From Fulverythrobacter ferritrahens (lineage in GTDB: Bacteria > Pseudomonadota > Alphaproteobacteria > Sphingomonadales > Sphingomonadaceae): a stretch of DNA of 64,000 bases. The position numbers and the translations under genes were made by a program. Below the pieces are notes generated by a model. That model saw nothing but the letters and a program-made list of their open reading frames with translations. It did not search any database and was not told the DNA's origin. The DNA lies in NCBI RefSeq assembly GCF_020539485.1, contig NZ_JACDXU010000001.1, forward strand, positions 186,001-250,000. The letters run 5' to 3'. This document shows positions 61,938 to 64,000 of this stretch, piece after piece (positions within the stretch are counted from its first letter, which is position 1; each line of letters opens with the position of its first letter).

Positions 61938-63566
61938 GTGATACGCGAGATATTCGAGCATAGATCGAGCCGGGTTATCGCCGCCGGGCGCATTGCCCTT
62001 GCCCTGCTGTTTGTGCTGTGGATGTGGGTCGATCCGGATCAGCCGGTGCGTGGCGACGGTCTCGCTTACGGCCTGCTGGCTCTCTATCTCGCCTATGCGC
62101 TGGCCCTGTTTGCCGTGGCGTGGGGGGATTGGTGGCTGGATTACCGGCTGACCATTCCATCCTTCCTGGGCGACAGCGCGATGTTCATGGCATCGCTCTA
62201 TTGCACGGAAGGGGGGGAGGCTGATTTCGTCAGCTCCTATTTCGCGTTCTTTTCCTTCATGACCGTCTCGGCGGCCTTGCGCTGGAACTGGCGCGTCACT
62301 CTGGCCACGGCGGCCGGGCTGAGCCTGCTTTATCTGGCGATGGGCCTTTTCCTTCACCCCGGCGACTCTGTCGATGTGCTGGCGAAATATGCGCGTCGGG
62401 GCAGCTATATGGTAGTGCTCTCGCTGCTGGTGACGTGGTTCACCCTTCAGCGCGCCGCACCGATGGTCGGCAGGTTCTCGCTTGTTCCGGCCGTGCAGGG
62501 CGTATCGCCTCATGAGGCAGCCCTTGCCTATGCAATGAAGGCATCGGGTGCCACGGGCGCTGCTCTGGCCTGGGAAAGCACGGAGGAGCCGGGCTGCACT
62601 CTCTATCTGGCGGGCACAATCGACCCGGGGGTCAGGCATGTCCCGCCGGGGGTGATCGATCTGGATGCCGATGGCGATCCGATGTTGTTCGATTGCCAGC
62701 AAGGGCGGGCCTTGCGGCTGCTCCCGAGTGGAGGCTTCGTGGCCCATGGCCAGTCGCCCGGACCGGCCCTTGCGGAATATCTCGGCGCCATTTCGGGGCT
62801 TTCCTTTCCCATTGCAGGGACCACGGGGCAGGGCCAGATCGTCCTCACCGGAATTCCGGGCCTGTGCCGCGACCATCTGGAACTTGGCCGTGCCCTCGCG
62901 CGGGAGATCGGGCACGGAATCGACGAGGAGGAGATCACTTCGCTCGCCCGGGAAACGGCGGCGATGCGGCTGCGTGGGAATATCGCGCGGGATCTGCATG
63001 ACAGCGTGGCCCAGTCGCTCGCCGGGGCCGGATACAGGCTGGCTGCGCTGCGGCGGCAGGCGGGCGCGGGCAAGGATATTTCCGACGATCTGGAGGCTGT
63101 TTCGCTCAGCCTGCGAGACGAGCAGGCGAATCTGCGGGAGATTATCGAGCGGCTGCGCAATGACGAGGTAAGCCCCGGCACGCGCAACCTCGGGAGCGAA
63201 CTGGAACGCCTCACCAACGCGCTTGGTCGCCATTGGGGAGTTCATCTGAATTACGAGGATCGCGGCGAGGCGCTGATCGTTCCGGCGTGGCTTGCCTTCG
63301 AGATTCAGCAACTTGTGCGCGAAGGGGTGGCCAACGCGATGCGCCATGGCGAGGCCGGCACCATCTGGGTGAGGATTGCGCGGCGGGAACGAAACATCGA
63401 ACTGACTATCGAGGATGATGGAAAGGGCTTTCCACGGGGCGAGGAAACGCGCATGCCGCGCTCGCTTGCCGAGCGTGTGGGGGCGCTGGGCGGGACAATA
63501 AGGGTCGCCTCCATGAATGGCGATACGAGAGTTGAGATCGAATTGCCTGTGGGAGGGCTCAAATGA
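61938..63566 (+). CDS. NarL/DesK-type membrane sensor histidine kinase
   Basis: A 542-residue kinase if started at GTG 61938 (VIREIFEHRSSRVIAAGR); the frame is open further upstream. The N-terminal half has about five to six membrane segments, then a GAF-like region (about 190-330). The HisKA_3 box has the phospho-His in ARDLHDSVAQSLAGAGYRLA, and the ATPase has REGVANAMRHGEAG and DDGKGF. The stop overlaps the start of the response regulator. It is divergent from the flagellar operon and may control it, but no direct evidence ties them. Confidence 0.88.
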   Translation: MIREIFEHRSSRVIAAGRIALALLFVLWMWVDPDQPVRGDGLAYGLLALYLAYALALFAVAWGDWWLDYRLTIPSFLGDSAMFMASLYCTEGGEADFVSSYFAFFSFMTVSAALRWNWRVTLATAAGLSLLYLAMGLFLHPGDSVDVLAKYARRGSYMVVLSLLVTWFTLQRAAPMVGRFSLVPAVQGVSPHEAALAYAMKASGATGAALAWESTEEPGCTLYLAGTIDPGVRHVPPGVIDLDADGDPMLFDCQQGRALRLLPSGGFVAHGQSPGPALAEYLGAISGLSFPIAGTTGQGQIVLTGIPGLCRDHLELGRALAREIGHGIDEEEITSLARETAAMRLRGNIARDLHDSVAQSLAGAGYRLAALRRQAGAGKDISDDLEAVSLSLRDEQANLREIIERLRNDEVSPGTRNLGSELERLTNALGRHWGVHLNYEDRGEALIVPAWLAFEIQQLVREGVANAMRHGEAGTIWVRIARRERNIELTIEDDGKGFPRGEETRMPRSLAERVGALGGTIRVASMNGDTRVEIELPVGGLK

Positions 63567-64000
63567 CTAGGATCGTGCTTGCGGACGATCATCCATTCCT
63601 GCGCGCGGGTGTGGAAGACGTACTGGGCGGTTATGGGATCGATATCGCCGCTTCGGTCGATACGGGTGAGGCCGCGCTGGACGCCATCGAGCGGGAAAAC
63701 CCCGATGTGGTTATCCTGGATGTGCGCATGCCGGGGCTGGGCGGCGTGCCCGCGCTGGAGGCTCTGCGCGCGCGTGGGGATGAACGCCCGGTGATCCTGC
63801 TGACCGCCGAACTGGAAGATGCCGCGCTGCTGAGCGCAGTGAAGGCCCGGGTGGACGGCGTGGTGTTCAAGGACGGTGCGGAAGTGCGCCTGCATGAAGC
63901 CATCGAGACGGTGCTGGCCGGTGAGCGCTATATCGACCCGCCGCTGATGCAACGCGCGCTGGATCTGGCCATCGAAAGCCCGCGCACTTCGCCGCTCGCC
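63563..64000 (+). CDS. NarL-type response regulator (3' end outside window)
   Basis: The first 146 codons of a regulator: receiver domain with the acidic pair in VLADDHPFLRAG, phospho-acceptor D53 in VVILDVRMPG, and the conserved Lys in GVVFKDGAE. The linker begins (LAGERYIDPPLMQRALDLA) and the expected LuxR-type helix-turn-helix lies beyond the window. It overlaps the kinase stop (ATGA), so the two are partners. Confidence 0.9.
   Translation, partial: MTRIVLADDHPFLRAGVEDVLGGYGIDIAASVDTGEAALDAIERENPDVVILDVRMPGLGGVPALEALRARGDERPVILLTAELEDAALLSAVKARVDGVVFKDGAEVRLHEAIETVLAGERYIDPPLMQRALDLAIESPRTSPLA

Noticed and set aside
61764-63347. Long open frame on minus, 527 codons
   Set aside because: Antisense to the NarL-type kinase with clear H-box and ATPase motifs.
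1-64000. tRNA, rRNA, CRISPR arrays, transposases and integrases
   Set aside because: Looked for by eye on both strands (T-loop words, repeat-spacer patterns, transposase-like frames); none found. A dedicated search could still find a small RNA gene.

Overview
The window is high-GC DNA from an alphaproteobacterium, most likely a sphingomonad (Sphingobium/Novosphingobium-like). The signs are a large TonB-dependent receptor inside a catabolic cluster, a lignostilbene-type carotenoid oxygenase, a NodT-family RND outer membrane lipoprotein, and dense operons with ATGA overlaps. I saw no rRNA, tRNA, CRISPR array or transposase gene. The first and last genes are cut by the window edges.

Layout. (1) 1-3.7 kb: a membrane PAS histidine kinase with an Rcp1-like response regulator, then a LacI-family regulator. 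(2) 3.7-4.7 kb: about 1 kb without a convincing protein gene, holding nested palindromic repeats and an orphan minus-strand promoter with a palindrome in its spacer. (3) 4.7-10.6 kb: a tripartite RND efflux operon on the minus strand. (4) 10.9-33.6 kb: a large catabolic region with two MFS transporters, HpcH-type aldolase, cupin, BKACE/semialdehyde dehydrogenase/NTF2-like/Fe-ADH/SDR operon, several secreted NTF2-like (SnoaL-type) proteins including one with three such domains, AraC regulator, TonB receptor, amidohydrolase, quinohemoprotein dehydrogenase and Tat-exported carotenoid oxygenase. I read it as uptake and stepwise oxidation of an unidentified, probably plant- or lignin-derived compound. 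The first steps would be periplasmic, and the products would feed a semialdehyde/keto-acid route.

(5) 33.9-39.1 kb and 46.5-61.6 kb: two convergent flagellar operons, fliQ-fliR-flhB-flhA-TPR on plus and flgF-G-A-H-I-B-C-fliE-F-X-H-I-J-K-flgD-E-SpoA-fliN-O-P-fliA-TPR-hyp on minus. They encode the export gate, MS ring, rod, hook and P/L rings. No FliG, canonical FliM, MotAB or flagellin is here. A 126-residue protein sits in the fliG slot, FliF is short, and a 250-residue SpoA protein replaces FliM. (6) 39.2-46.5 kb, between the two operons: an AT-richer DUF262 + HEPN pair that looks like an anti-invader module, an amidohydrolase + TauD/TfdA dioxygenase operon, and an arsR-arsC-acr3-arsH operon. 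This looks like accessory DNA inserted where the flagellar transcripts converge. (7) 61.9-64 kb: a NarL-type kinase/regulator pair divergent from flgF.

The most unusual items are the DUF262-HEPN pair, the flagellar locus without its switch genes, and the NTF2-rich catabolic cluster with a periplasmic front end.
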